Source of the DNA: an uncultured Alistipes sp.
GTDB lineage: Bacteria; Bacteroidota; Bacteroidia; Bacteroidales; Rikenellaceae
Length of the DNA stretch: 64,000 bases
Direction of reading: 5' to 3'
Assembly: GCA_947367255.1 (NCBI GenBank)
Contig: CANBCZ010000007.1
Span: 1 to 64,000, forward strand
The first letter of the stretch is position 1, and each line of letters opens with the position of its first letter. This document shows positions 1-7,781 of the stretch, in pieces. The translations under genes and the position numbers were made by a program. Under the pieces are notes generated by a model, which was not told the DNA's origin, did not search any database, and saw only the letters and a program-made list of their open reading frames with translations.

Positions 1-10
1 TTGTAGTACT

Positions 11-856
11 ATGGAGAAGAATTATAAATTTACTATTGCCCTTATTTACGATTTTGATGGAACTCTTGCTGCGGGAAATATGCAGGAGTACAACTTTATT
101 CCGGCAATCGGAAAGAGTAATAAGGAGTTTTGGAGCGAGGCAAATGACCTTGCTGAGGCACAGGATGCCGACCAGATTTTGACCTATATGGCGCTGATGA
201 TTCGTGAGGCGCAGGCTAAGGGTATATCGTTGCGCCGCGAGGCGTTTCAGGAGTGTGGTCGCGATGTGTTGCTCTATCCGGGTGTGTCGGAGTGGTTTGA
301 CCGCATAAACAGCTATGGAGAGCAGCGTGGGGTGAAGATTGTCCACTACATCAACTCGTCGGGTTTGAAGGAGATTATCGAGGGAACCACTATCGCAGAC
401 AAGTTCCAGAAGATCTACGCCTGCTCATTCCTCTATAATATTGATGGTATTGCCTACTGGCCTGCTGTGGCGGTAAACTATACAAACAAGACGCAGTTTA
501 TCTTCAAGATTAACAAGGGCGTGGAGAGTGTCTATGACACCAAGCAGGTAAATAAGTATATGGAGGAGCGCCAGCGCCCTGTGCCATTCTCGCGAATGAT
601 CTATGTGGGTGACGGTACGACCGATATCCCTTGTATGCGCCTTGTAAAGAACTTCGGCGGTCACTCTATTGCCGTCTACAATCCGAAGGACAAGAGTAAG
701 CGAGCCGAGATGAACGCCCTTATTCGTGACAACCGCGTAAACCATGTCTGTCCGGCAGACTATAGCGAGGGTTCGGAGGTCGATACGGTTGTTAAGGCTG
801 TAATCGACAAGTGCATTGCCGACTATAATGTCGAGCTGCTCGAGATTGCTAAATAG
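11..856 (+). CDS. HAD-superfamily hydrolase
   Basis: Cytoplasmic phosphohydrolase of the haloacid dehalogenase fold, 281 aa. Motif I is IYDFDGTLA near residues 12-20, giving the Asp nucleophile and the acid/base Asp two residues later. The late acidic motif GDGTTDIPC near residue 202 supplies the Mg2+-binding Asp pair. The insert between the motifs (about residues 30-190) is large enough to form a cap domain, so the substrate is probably a small phosphorylated metabolite that I cannot name. The ATG at 11 is the first start in the window and is followed at once by the family's N-terminus, so the gene looks complete. It precedes the duplicated membrane gene pair by 22 bp on the same strand. No truncation or frameshift is visible. 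Confidence 0.85.
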   Translation: MEKNYKFTIALIYDFDGTLAAGNMQEYNFIPAIGKSNKEFWSEANDLAEAQDADQILTYMALMIREAQAKGISLRREAFQECGRDVLLYPGVSEWFDRINSYGEQRGVKIVHYINSSGLKEIIEGTTIADKFQKIYACSFLYNIDGIAYWPAVAVNYTNKTQFIFKINKGVESVYDTKQVNKYMEERQRPVPFSRMIYVGDGTTDIPCMRLVKNFGGHSIAVYNPKDKSKRAEMNALIRDNRVNHVCPADYSEGSEVDTVVKAVIDKCIADYNVELLEIAK

Positions 857-878
857 TTGAAACTAAGTAGTTTAGGTT

Positions 879-1556
879 ATGAAAAGATTCCAATTGTTGT
901 TGCTGCTGATATTTTTGGCATCAACCCTCTCTGCGCAGAATAGATCTGTTGAGCGAGAGGTCGGTGAGGATTATGTGAAGATCACAAAGATTATCCCAAA
1001 TTGGGCAGAGAAGCACGATCTGCGTATCGGTTTGGGTAGTGTGTCGTTGCTCTCGATGATGTATCTCGATGCGGATTTCTTTGGCATGGTGGACTATAAT
1101 GTTATCGAGCAGGATTTTAATGACCGTGTTGCGCAGGCAGATTGGTATCGTTCGCCGCAGTACTTTACGGGAGTTATATCGTTTAGCTATGCCTATCAGT
1201 TGCGTCGTTGGCTGCAGCTGGGCGGTACGGTAAACTTCGCAGCTGTCACAGATTCGTACAGACATTGTGTGACCAACGAAAAGATGCGCGACAACAACAC
1301 CTACTTGGGCAGTATTATGCCAACTGTTCGATTTACATATCTCAATCGCGAGAAGGTGCAGCTCTACTCGGCAATATCGTTGGGTGTGACTATTGTCGGC
1401 GATACGGATTACAGTGAGTTGGGTCCTTGCTACGATGCAACACTCTTTGGTTGTGCTTTCGGTAAGAGTGTTTTCGGCTTTGTCGAGATTGGTAACGGTA
1501 TCGGCGGCTGGGGCAGAGTAGGTATAGGTTATCGTTTTGATGCAAAGAAAAAGTAG
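879..1556 (+). CDS. Predicted outer-membrane beta-barrel protein, copy 1
   Basis: A 225-aa protein with a Sec signal peptide (MKRFQ, then a Leu-rich core, cleavage after STLSAQ near residue 20). The rest alternates polar and aromatic/hydrophobic residues, as in small outer-membrane barrels, and ends with GWGRVGIGYRFDAKKK. The ending differs from a classical barrel in having several Lys after the final aromatic strand. I do not recognise a named family. The gene is followed 11 bp later by a lipoprotein gene, and both have paralogs immediately downstream (2316-3707) in the same order, so this is half of a tandemly duplicated two-gene unit. Function unknown; an envelope structural or surface role is inferred. 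Confidence 0.7.
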   Translation: MKRFQLLLLLIFLASTLSAQNRSVEREVGEDYVKITKIIPNWAEKHDLRIGLGSVSLLSMMYLDADFFGMVDYNVIEQDFNDRVAQADWYRSPQYFTGVISFSYAYQLRRWLQLGGTVNFAAVTDSYRHCVTNEKMRDNNTYLGSIMPTVRFTYLNREKVQLYSAISLGVTIVGDTDYSELGPCYDATLFGCAFGKSVFGFVEIGNGIGGWGRVGIGYRFDAKKK

Positions 1557-1567
1557 GAGGAACAGCT

Positions 1568-2314
1568 ATGAAAAGATATATGATTGTAGCGCTGTTGGCG
1601 CTTATGACATTTACAGGTTGCAAGCTTGGCGATGGTACAGATCCTAATCCAAATAAGAGCAAGCAAATAATCTGGAGTTGTGTGTATGACGACATATATT
1701 CCGGTTATCATCACGGTCTGTTTGCTATCTATGGCGAGGCGTTACTTAATGACAATCAGGCACTTGCTGAGCGTGCAAAGCAGATGCTCGACCTACCGGA
1801 GACTATTAGTGTTGTCGTTGAGGAGGAGAGGATTGTGCTGACCAAGTCGAATGGACTCAATCCAACAATTTATACAATTGTCACCAAGGGTAAGAAGCTC
1901 TCTGAGGGTGCTGTCTGGTCGTTGAGTTACTCTACAGCAAATTCATCAGACAGAACGCTTGCCACATTTACCGGCAAAGAGGGTAGTGATAGCGCGTTTG
2001 CTATTAGCCGCCGAGACAGCGAGGGTCCGATAAATGGCGATATTACATATACCTATACGGCAGAGGATCAGACGCTTGCTGTTTCGCTCAATTGTACCGG
2101 AGAGATTGAGAAGGTGGGTGCCAAGATAACCTTCGTGGTGCAGCCGCAGAAGCTCTTTGTCTTTACAAACCACAGCTCTGTGGTTGGTGCTGTCGATATC
2201 CTCTATAAGGATACTGACAGGGGTACAACCAAGTCTTTTACGGCGGAGGTTGTAAGCGACTTTTCCAATATGCACGATATTATTTACGACAATGCAGTCT
2301 ACAAGGAGAATTAG
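1568..2314 (+). CDS. Predicted lipoprotein, copy 1
   Basis: A 248-aa protein starting MKRYMIVALLALMTFTGC. The Cys at residue 18 after F-T-G is a convincing lipobox, so export and lipidation are expected. The mature part is soluble-looking with predicted beta character. Landmark stretches GKKLSEGAVWSLSY, ATFTGKEGSD and a late YKDTDRGTTKSF recur in the downstream paralog at 2994-3707. No enzyme motif was recognised. A GGAGG site lies just before the start (AGGAGGAACAGCT then ATG). It sits in the unit barrel-lipoprotein-barrel-lipoprotein and probably shares a transcript with all of them. Confidence 0.75.
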   Translation: MKRYMIVALLALMTFTGCKLGDGTDPNPNKSKQIIWSCVYDDIYSGYHHGLFAIYGEALLNDNQALAERAKQMLDLPETISVVVEEERIVLTKSNGLNPTIYTIVTKGKKLSEGAVWSLSYSTANSSDRTLATFTGKEGSDSAFAISRRDSEGPINGDITYTYTAEDQTLAVSLNCTGEIEKVGAKITFVVQPQKLFVFTNHSSVVGAVDILYKDTDRGTTKSFTAEVVSDFSNMHDIIYDNAVYKEN

Positions 2315-2315
2315 C

Positions 2316-2978
2316 ATGAGACACCTTTGGTTACTGTTGTTGCTGCTTGTTGTTACAGGCACACTCTCGGCGCAGGATGTGGTTATCGAGAGAGTGGTGG
2401 GGGAGGAGTATACGACAATCACGAAGGTCCTTCCGAAAAGGGCAAGAAAGCACGATTTTCGCTTTAGTGTAGGTACATATATGGGCGGAAATCGTCAATA
2501 CCTGCATCAGGATTGTTGGGGTAGTGATTGTGCTTCCGACTTCCGCGGACAGGTCAGTGCTGCAGATACATATCTGACCGACCGTCTCCATTGGGGCGCA
2601 TATTCGCTCAGCTATGTATACCACGTGCGTCGTTGGTTTCAGTTTGGCGGTACAGTTACCTTTGCTGCCACTACGCAGTCGCGACGAGATGTTGTGACCG
2701 ATGTCAAGTTGGAGAATCTGAATATGTACTCTGTAGCAGTTATGCCGACTGTTCGTTTTGTCTACCTCTACAGAAACAAGGTACAGCTCTACTCGGCTCT
2801 CAGTCTGGGTATAAACTTCGGTTCTACTGTGCCACTGCCTTGTGCAGACATGACTATTCTCGGCTGCACATTCGGTAGTAAGTTCTTTGGTTTTGCCGAG
2901 TTTGGTACCGGTGTAGGTGGCTGGGGTAGAGTAGGTATCGGCTATCGTTTGGATGCAAAGAAGAGAGAGAAAAAGTAG
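2316..2978 (+). CDS. Predicted outer-membrane beta-barrel protein, copy 2
   Basis: A 220-aa paralog of the protein at 879-1556. Both open with a Leu-rich signal peptide ending in LSAQ, continue with ER.VGE.Y..ITK..P and end in GWGRVGIGYR.DAKK. I start it at 2316 rather than at an in-frame ATG at 2292: 2316 begins the signal peptide, lies one base after the upstream stop, and has AAGGAG at 2303-2308. The earlier ATG would put charged residues before the signal. Four Cys residues are present in the first half (CWGSDCASD region and later), unlike most barrels. Function unknown. Confidence 0.72.
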   Translation: MRHLWLLLLLLVVTGTLSAQDVVIERVVGEEYTTITKVLPKRARKHDFRFSVGTYMGGNRQYLHQDCWGSDCASDFRGQVSAADTYLTDRLHWGAYSLSYVYHVRRWFQFGGTVTFAATTQSRRDVVTDVKLENLNMYSVAVMPTVRFVYLYRNKVQLYSALSLGINFGSTVPLPCADMTILGCTFGSKFFGFAEFGTGVGGWGRVGIGYRLDAKKREKK

Positions 2979-2993
2979 TAGGGAGGTGTGGTT

Positions 2994-3707
2994 ATGAAGA
3001 GATTTTTTATTGCCGTGATGGCGCTGCTGACCCTTACGGCATGCAAGATAGAGGATGGATATATACCTGCTAAAGATCGTGCAAAGGATCTTATCTGGGA
3101 TATGGTTAGCAGGAGAATATCTGAAGCAAAGTCCTATGCCGACTACGCTATTGTGGCAGAGGCTGCTATGAGTGATAGTGGCGAGAAGTTCGCGTTGGTG
3201 CGCAGCGCACTTATCAGTTCGCTTACTGAGGTAACTGTCGAAGCGGATAGGGTAATCTTTACGAATAACGGTGTCCCGAAGATAGTTGTGACTACTGCCG
3301 GCAAGAGACTCTCCGAAGGTGGCGAGTGGAAGCTGCAGTATGTCAGCAACGGTGTCGTACAGAGTCCCGTGGCGACATTTACAGGTGTTGAGGGGCGGAG
3401 CGATCTGTTTACGCAGGAGTATGTAGGCAGGCAGATGCGAGCAATGGTTACAACCCACAAATATCTCGTCAGCACTACGCCTACAAGAGCCGTCTATCTG
3501 GATATGTGGGGCTCCGGCAGCTTTAACGGCGCTGAGGATTACACTTTGGAGTTTACCATCGGCGAGGAGAATCCGCTCTGCTATGATGAATATAATTACA
3601 ATTCATATCAGTCGGGCGAGGTGGAGATTGCCTATAAGGACCTTGTGACAGGGGATACAAGGGAGTTTTCGGTTGTGTATAGTAACCAGAATAGAGAGTA
3701 TAAATAG
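2994..3707 (+). CDS. Predicted lipoprotein, copy 2
   Basis: A 237-aa paralog of the lipoprotein at 1568-2314. Its signal peptide MKRFFIAVMALLTLTAC has the lipobox Cys at residue 17. Shared landmarks are GKRLSEGGEWKLQY, ATFTGVEGRSD and a late IAYKDLVTGDTREFSV. I place the start at the ATG at 2994, which has GGGAGG at 2981-2986 with good spacing; a GTG two codons earlier is possible but poorly spaced. The two lipoproteins have diverged more than the two barrels, which suggests an old duplication or faster change of the exposed lipoprotein. It runs directly into rdgB with no gap. Confidence 0.75.
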   Translation: MKRFFIAVMALLTLTACKIEDGYIPAKDRAKDLIWDMVSRRISEAKSYADYAIVAEAAMSDSGEKFALVRSALISSLTEVTVEADRVIFTNNGVPKIVVTTAGKRLSEGGEWKLQYVSNGVVQSPVATFTGVEGRSDLFTQEYVGRQMRAMVTTHKYLVSTTPTRAVYLDMWGSGSFNGAEDYTLEFTIGEENPLCYDEYNYNSYQSGEVEIAYKDLVTGDTREFSVVYSNQNREYK

Positions 3708-4289
3708 ATGAAAAAACTGATTTTTGCGACAAATAATGCACATAAGTTGAGCGAGGTACAGGCTGTTTTGGGTGATGCTTTTACCTTTGTGACACTGCGC
3801 GAGTGCGGTATTACGGAGGATATTCCCGAGACGGCAGCAACCCTTGAGGGCAATGCACTGCAAAAGGCTCGTTATATCTATGAGAAGACGGGTGCCGACT
3901 GCTTTGCCGATGATACCGGTCTTGAGGTGGATGCTTTGAATGGTGCTCCGGGCGTACACTCGGCTCGTTATGCAACAGATGGACACGACTTTGCGGCAAA
4001 CAACCGCCTGCTGCTCAAAAATCTCGAGGGTGTGGAGAATCGTTCGGCACACTTCAGAACGGTTATTGCCCTTATTCTGGGTGGCAAGGAGTACCTCTTC
4101 GAGGGTCGTGTTGAGGGTAGAATAGCTACTGAGGAGTCGGGTTGTGAGGGCTTTGGTTATGATCCACTTTTTGTACCTTCGGGAGAAATTATTACCTTTG
4201 CGCAGATGTCGGCAGAGGCTAAGAATGCAATCTCGCATCGTGGTCGTGCCGTAGCAGAACTTGTGAAATTTTTAGATACTATTGCTTAA
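3708..4289 (+). CDS. rdgB: dITP/XTP pyrophosphatase (RdgB/HAM1 family)
   Basis: A house-cleaning enzyme that hydrolyses non-canonical purine triphosphates (dITP, ITP, XTP) to the monophosphate and PPi, keeping them out of DNA. At 193 aa it has the normal family length. Visible motifs are the N-terminal [12 protein letters not shown] substrate loop, [22 protein letters not shown] with the catalytic and Mg-binding acidic residues, FGYDPLF, and the late SHRGRA. The ATG follows the preceding stop codon immediately, indicating translational linkage with the lipoprotein gene. Its end is close to the start of folE, so it is likely part of one long transcript. Confidence 0.95.
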   Translation: MKKLIFATNNAHKLSEVQAVLGDAFTFVTLRECGITEDIPETAATLEGNALQKARYIYEKTGADCFADDTGLEVDALNGAPGVHSARYATDGHDFAANNRLLLKNLEGVENRSAHFRTVIALILGGKEYLFEGRVEGRIATEESGCEGFGYDPLFVPSGEIITFAQMSAEAKNAISHRGRAVAELVKFLDTIA

Positions 4290-4296
4290 AGAGAAT

Positions 4297-4899
4297 ATGG
4301 AGAATTATAAGCGCGAAGATAACTACGACGAGCAGACACTCGAAAAGCTCGCATATCACTACTCTGAGGTACTTAAACTGCTGGGCGAGGACCCTGAGCG
4401 TGAGGGACTTGTGAAGACCCCGATGCGTGTGGCAAAGGCGTGGTCGTTCCTTACAAAGGGTTATAACGAGGATCCTATTGAGATTATCCGCTCGGCAATG
4501 TTTAACGAGGAGTACCGCCAGATGGTGCTTGTAAAGGATATCGAGATCTTCTCGGTATGCGAGCACCATATGCTGCCATTTATCGGCAAGGCTCATGTGG
4601 CATATATCCCGAATGGTAAGATTACAGGTCTTAGTAAGATTGCCCGTGTTGTAGAGTGTTTTGCACGCAGATTACAGGTGCAGGAGCGTCTGACCGTACA
4701 GATTCGCGACTCTATTCAGGAGGCTCTCAATCCGCTTGGTGTTGCTGTGGTTATCGAGGCGTCGCATACTTGTATGCAGATGCGTGGTGTCGAAAAGCAG
4801 GACTCGGCAACTACCACCTCGGCATTTACCGGCATCTTCCTCTCTGACCATAGAACTCGCGAGGAGTTTATGTCGCTTATCTCACACAAACTCAGATAA
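4297..4899 (+). CDS. folE: GTP cyclohydrolase I
   Basis: Catalyses GTP to 7,8-dihydroneopterin triphosphate, the first committed step of folate and pterin synthesis. The 200-aa protein carries the Zn-binding motif CEHHMLPF, the conserved [16 protein letters not shown] segment, and [15 protein letters not shown] with the second Zn-ligand Cys and catalytic residues. I choose the ATG at 4297. A TTG at 4282 would overlap rdgB and add an unconserved five-residue tail. A strong hairpin follows the stop at 4926-4953. Confidence 0.96.
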   Translation: MENYKREDNYDEQTLEKLAYHYSEVLKLLGEDPEREGLVKTPMRVAKAWSFLTKGYNEDPIEIIRSAMFNEEYRQMVLVKDIEIFSVCEHHMLPFIGKAHVAYIPNGKITGLSKIARVVECFARRLQVQERLTVQIRDSIQEALNPLGVAVVIEASHTCMQMRGVEKQDSATTTSAFTGIFLSDHRTREEFMSLISHKLR

Positions 4900-4925
4900 T
4901 AAACCGGTAAAATATCGCTGACAAA

Positions 4926-4953
4926 AGGGTGTCCAAAGCTTATTGGACACCCT
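4926..4953. terminator. Bidirectional terminator between folE and the GNAT gene
   Basis: An 11-bp perfect inverted repeat (AGGGTGTCCAA / TTGGACACCCT) with loop AGCTTA. T-rich sequence (CTTTATTT) follows on the plus side and A-rich sequence (ACAAAA) flanks the minus side. It ends folE, and the minus-strand acetyltransferase gene has its TAA stop inside the loop, so one hairpin serves both converging genes. Confidence 0.85.
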
Positions 4954-5518
4954 CTTTATTTGTCTGCCTCTGCAGGTGGTGCATCTTGTGACCGAAAAAT
5001 ATGCGCTCACCAACCCGCTCAAAGCCCTGTGAAGTATATAACCTCTCTGCATTCGGGTTGTCTGTATCGACTATCAGACCCACGCGCTCGTGCCCCTCTG
5101 CAGATGCCCACTCACAGAGTGCATTAATCAATATTCGCCCCACACCTTTGCCCCTAAACTGAGGCATAACAGCCAGAGAGTCAAGGTAATACTCGCCCGC
5201 CTCTGTCTCGGCAGCAATAGTGGGCACACGACCTATTGTGTTGCGCAAAATGTTAAATGTACCCTCGCGCAACGGCTCTAACTGCGCACCGTCATAGCCC
5301 ACAATAGCTCCCGCAACAATGCCGTTGCACTCGGCAATAATGGCGTTCTGCCAGCAGTACTGAGTAGCCTCTGTGCGGGCAATTTCTGTCAGTACATCGA
5401 TGTAATTCTCGCCACAATAGTTGTTCAGCGCCACCTCGTCGCCGATAGCCATTGCGACCACCTTGGCGATAATCGGTGCATCGGACAGCTGTGCCGCACG
5501 AATAGTTATGTCGTACAT
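4940..5518 (-). CDS. GNAT-family N-acetyltransferase
   Basis: A 192-aa cytoplasmic acetyltransferase using acetyl-CoA on an unidentified amine substrate. The acetyl-CoA pyrophosphate-binding loop is RGKGVGRILINAL, followed by the usual strand-helix ending with NPNAERLYTSQGFERVGE. The start is ambiguous: ATG at 5524 is only one base after an AGAGG, while ATG at 5518 has the same AGAGG at normal spacing, so I use 5518. It lies 10 bp downstream of a second GNAT gene on the same strand, so the two are probably co-transcribed. Its stop codon sits in the loop of the shared terminator. Confidence 0.88.
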   Translation of the reverse strand: MYDITIRAAQLSDAPIIAKVVAMAIGDEVALNNYCGENYIDVLTEIARTEATQYCWQNAIIAECNGIVAGAIVGYDGAQLEPLREGTFNILRNTIGRVPTIAAETEAGEYYLDSLAVMPQFRGKGVGRILINALCEWASAEGHERVGLIVDTDNPNAERLYTSQGFERVGERIFFGHKMHHLQRQTNKEGVQ

Positions 5519-5528
5519 AGTCATACCT

Positions 5529-5993
5529 CTACTTTATACTCTGCTCATACATCAGGTAGTGGCACTGCTCCATACCTACCTTTTCATATACCTTGTGGGC
5601 TGAAATATTATTTCTGTCGGCATAAAGACGAATCTGCGATACCCCCTCGGCAGCTGCCAGCTCCTTAACCTTTGCATAGATTGCTCGAAACACCCCTTTG
5701 CCGCGATGCTCGGGCACTACATAGACACTCTGCACCCACCAATACCAGCCGTTGTGCCAATCGCTCCACTCGCGCGTAATCATCAGACTGCCAATAACTT
5801 GACCACCAATGCGCGCAACGAAGTACCTGCCGCGATTGCTGTCATTCATCGCCGCTGTAACACCTTGCAACACCTGCTCCGCGTTGAGCGTTGTACCCTC
5901 CGACTCCAGCGCCATATCGACCTGAAACTGCGCTATTGTGGCAACATCTGCCACACTGCCAACGGCTATTTCATAATTGTTTGTCTGTCTCAT
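5529..5993 (-). CDS. GNAT-family N-acetyltransferase
   Basis: A 154-aa single-domain acetyltransferase. The cofactor loop is EHRGKGVFRAIYAKV, and the C-terminus has the family pattern RLYADRNNISAHKVYEKVGM. WWVQSVYVVPE is the core beta-strand before the loop. It is the first gene of a two-GNAT minus-strand pair. The proteins differ enough, in length and core, that this is not a recent duplication. Substrate unknown. Confidence 0.9.
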   Translation of the reverse strand: MRQTNNYEIAVGSVADVATIAQFQVDMALESEGTTLNAEQVLQGVTAAMNDSNRGRYFVARIGGQVIGSLMITREWSDWHNGWYWWVQSVYVVPEHRGKGVFRAIYAKVKELAAAEGVSQIRLYADRNNISAHKVYEKVGMEQCHYLMYEQSIK

Positions 5994-6063
5994 CTGTTTG
6001 TTCGTTGTCTGGTGGTCAAAGTTAGTGATTTTTTTGAGATTATGAGCATTGAGTAGGGGTTGT

Positions 6064-6174
6064 GTGGCGAGGGATTGGCTACTACGCAGACAAAAGTCTG
6101 CTTCGTGACGCCTTTTAGCGCAGATTGCAGGCGACTTTTGTTTTGGATGGGTGGCGAGGGATTGGCTACTACGC
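6064..6174. repeat. Two 24-bp direct repeats in intergenic DNA
   Basis: An identical 24-bp sequence beginning GTGGCGAGGGATTGGC occurs at 6064-6087 and 6151-6174, 87 bp apart. After each copy the sequence stays loosely similar, with short self-complementary pieces (AGACTTTTGTCTGC-like and GCGGAGCGACC-like) and a return to ACGCC. The stretch 5994-6310 holds no gene I can support and appears to be made of these modules. It lies next to tRNA-Ser. Confidence 0.7.
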
Positions 6175-6310
6175 TCCCGATGGTCGCTCCGCTTAACGCC
6201 TTTCCCTCACCTCTCCTTAATTTGCAAAAGAATTTTTCGGTGAGTGCTTCGCACAACTTTTTACATGCACCCATCGCCCTTGCAAATAAATTTGCGGGCG
6301 GGGTACATAT

Positions 6311-6340
6311 AAAAAGGGTTGTGATTGGCATCACAACCCC
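6311..6340 (-). terminator. Terminator of tRNA-Ser
   Basis: Inverted repeat GGGTTGTGAT (6316-6325) / ATCACAACCC (6330-6339) with a four-base loop. On the minus strand it is followed by TTTTT (complement of 6311-6315). It lies about 17 bp beyond the 3' end of the tRNA-Ser gene, as expected for a rho-independent terminator. Confidence 0.85.
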
Positions 6341-6356
6341 GAAAAATCTCTTGATG

Positions 6357-6443
6357 CGGAGAGGGAGGGATTCGAACCCTCGGAACAGTTGCCCGTTCAC
6401 CGCATTTCGAGTGCGGCCCGATCGACCACTCCGGCACCTCTCC
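6357..6443 (-). tRNA. tRNA-Ser(CGA)
   Basis: An 87-nt minus-strand tRNA. The acceptor stem GGAGAGG (5') pairs with CCTCTCC (3'), with G as discriminator base as in serine tRNAs. The anticodon stem-loop is CCGCA-CTCGAAA-TGCGG, giving anticodon CGA. A long variable arm (AACGGGCAACTGTT) identifies a class II tRNA, and the T-arm has GGTTCGAATCC. CCA is not encoded. It reads UCG codons. Confidence 0.96.
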
Positions 6444-6567
6444 GTAACAGGGTGCGAAGATATAAACTATTTCCTAATTTTGTTCGTCTCGCCGCCTCTT
6501 TTTTTCAGTTCACCCCTCATTTGGGGCGACTGACCCGATTTTTCTCGGAAAAATTGTAGTTATTTTG

Positions 6568-6575
6568 TATATTTG
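6568..6575 (+). promoter_or_regulatory. Candidate −7 promoter element
   Basis: TATATTTG fits the Bacteroidetes −7 consensus TAnnTTTG and lies 58 bp before the lipoprotein start at 6633. No clear −33 TTTG is seen at the right distance, so confidence is modest. Confidence 0.5.
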
Positions 6576-6632
6576 CATAAAATTAGGCACGATTTTTAAG
6601 CCTTTTTGCGTTAAACTAAAAAAGCGGGAAGT

Positions 6633-7724
6633 ATGAAACAGTTTATATTATCACTCCTTATGCCGATGCTTGTATGGGGTTGCACCTCGTTCAAGTCGGC
6701 TGTATTGGGCGACGACCTATACACTGCTCACAACCGAGCAGAGATTGAGCAGCAGAAGAGAGTAGCAATCGAGAAGGCTCGTGCAGAGTCGGAGGCTCGT
6801 CAGGCACTTTGGGACTCAAAGCTTGCCGAGGCGAGGGTTATTGCTGCCGAGAATGAGCTGAATGGTGTATCGACAACCGTTCCGTACTCAAATGGCTTCG
6901 ATGCGGTGCTTGCCGACGACTATCAGAGTGCATACGCCCGTCGTATGTACGGCTTTGCATCGCCATCCTACAAGATGCCGTCGAGTTACTACACCTACCG
7001 TTATACCGATGCATATCAGTACGCAACAGCCTATGACCCTGCGTTTTACAACATTATGGTCTCGGGCGATCAGGTGTGGGTAGAGCCTAAGTATATAACA
7101 TCTATGTTTGGCAGTTGGGGTGCATCGGTCGTTATTCCGACATACAGTTGGTACTACGGTTGGACACGACCTTCATACAGCTGGTGGTACGGTTATCCGC
7201 GCTACTCGTGGTATGATTGGAACTATGGTGCACTCTACGACCCATATTGGGGTTGGAGCTGGGGCTATGGTTGGGGTGGATACCCTTACTATCCGGGTTA
7301 TATTCCGCCACACCATCACCACCACTACTATCCACCACACTATGGCGGTGCTTCAAAGCCACATCGCCCAACCGTTGCGGTGCGTCCAAACAGCATGCAG
7401 CCGGGTGGCAGACCATCTTATATTAATGGTGGCTACAACTCCGGTTCATCACAGCAGGGCGTAGGCAGCACAGGCAGAACACAGTATCGCGGACAGAGCG
7501 GAACTGTAACGGGCAGTGGTCAGTATCGCGGTTCAAGCAGCAGTCGTGGCTCCTATAATCCATCGGGCACACGCACCGGCAGCTCGTTCAACCAGCGCAA
7601 CGACAACAACTCGTTCCGCAGCCCATCCTCTTCAAGTTCGAGCAGAGGCGGCTATTCGGGCGGTTATTCGGGTGGCGGAAACTACTCGGGCGGCAGCCAC
7701 GGTGGCGGTCAGGGTAGAAGGTAG
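6633..7724 (+). CDS. Lipoprotein with Tyr/Trp-, His- and Ser/Gly-rich regions
   Basis: A 363-aa predicted envelope lipoprotein, function unknown. The signal peptide MKQFILSLLMPMLVWGC has a Cys at residue 17 (Trp in the lipobox is unusual). It is followed by a charged, probably helical segment (residues about 30-75, AEIEQQKRVAIEKARAESEA). The middle (about 155-230) is dominated by Tyr, Trp and Gly, then comes a His cluster (PPHHHHHYYPPHYGG). The last 120 residues are low-complexity Ser/Gly/Arg (RGGYSGGYSGGG type), resembling a flexible surface-exposed tail. No catalytic motif was recognised. A −7-like box is at 6568. It is followed by a FadL-type barrel gene, so an envelope role is likely. Confidence 0.75.
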   Translation: MKQFILSLLMPMLVWGCTSFKSAVLGDDLYTAHNRAEIEQQKRVAIEKARAESEARQALWDSKLAEARVIAAENELNGVSTTVPYSNGFDAVLADDYQSAYARRMYGFASPSYKMPSSYYTYRYTDAYQYATAYDPAFYNIMVSGDQVWVEPKYITSMFGSWGASVVIPTYSWYYGWTRPSYSWWYGYPRYSWYDWNYGALYDPYWGWSWGYGWGGYPYYPGYIPPHHHHHYYPPHYGGASKPHRPTVAVRPNSMQPGGRPSYINGGYNSGSSQQGVGSTGRTQYRGQSGTVTGSGQYRGSSSSRGSYNPSGTRTGSSFNQRNDNNSFRSPSSSSSSRGGYSGGYSGGGNYSGGSHGGGQGRR

Positions 7725-7781
7725 CTCCGATTGGTATAAAAAATGTAGAGTATCTAACGACTCCAAAAAGTGCAAACAGTT

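Noticed and set aside
2331..3458. A 375-aa minus-strand ORF
   Set aside because: It lies opposite the second barrel gene and lipoprotein, which have signal peptides, ribosome sites and paralogs. The composition (rich in His, Thr, Cys) is that of an antisense shadow.
6060..6533. A 157-aa plus-strand ORF over tRNA-Ser
   Set aside because: It contains RGRDSNPRNSCPFTAF, the known false translation of antisense tRNA-Ser, and otherwise covers intergenic repeats.
7108..7464. Several ORFs in other frames of the Tyr/Trp/His-rich lipoprotein gene
   Set aside because: They arise from the low-complexity, repeated codons of the real gene and have no start signals.
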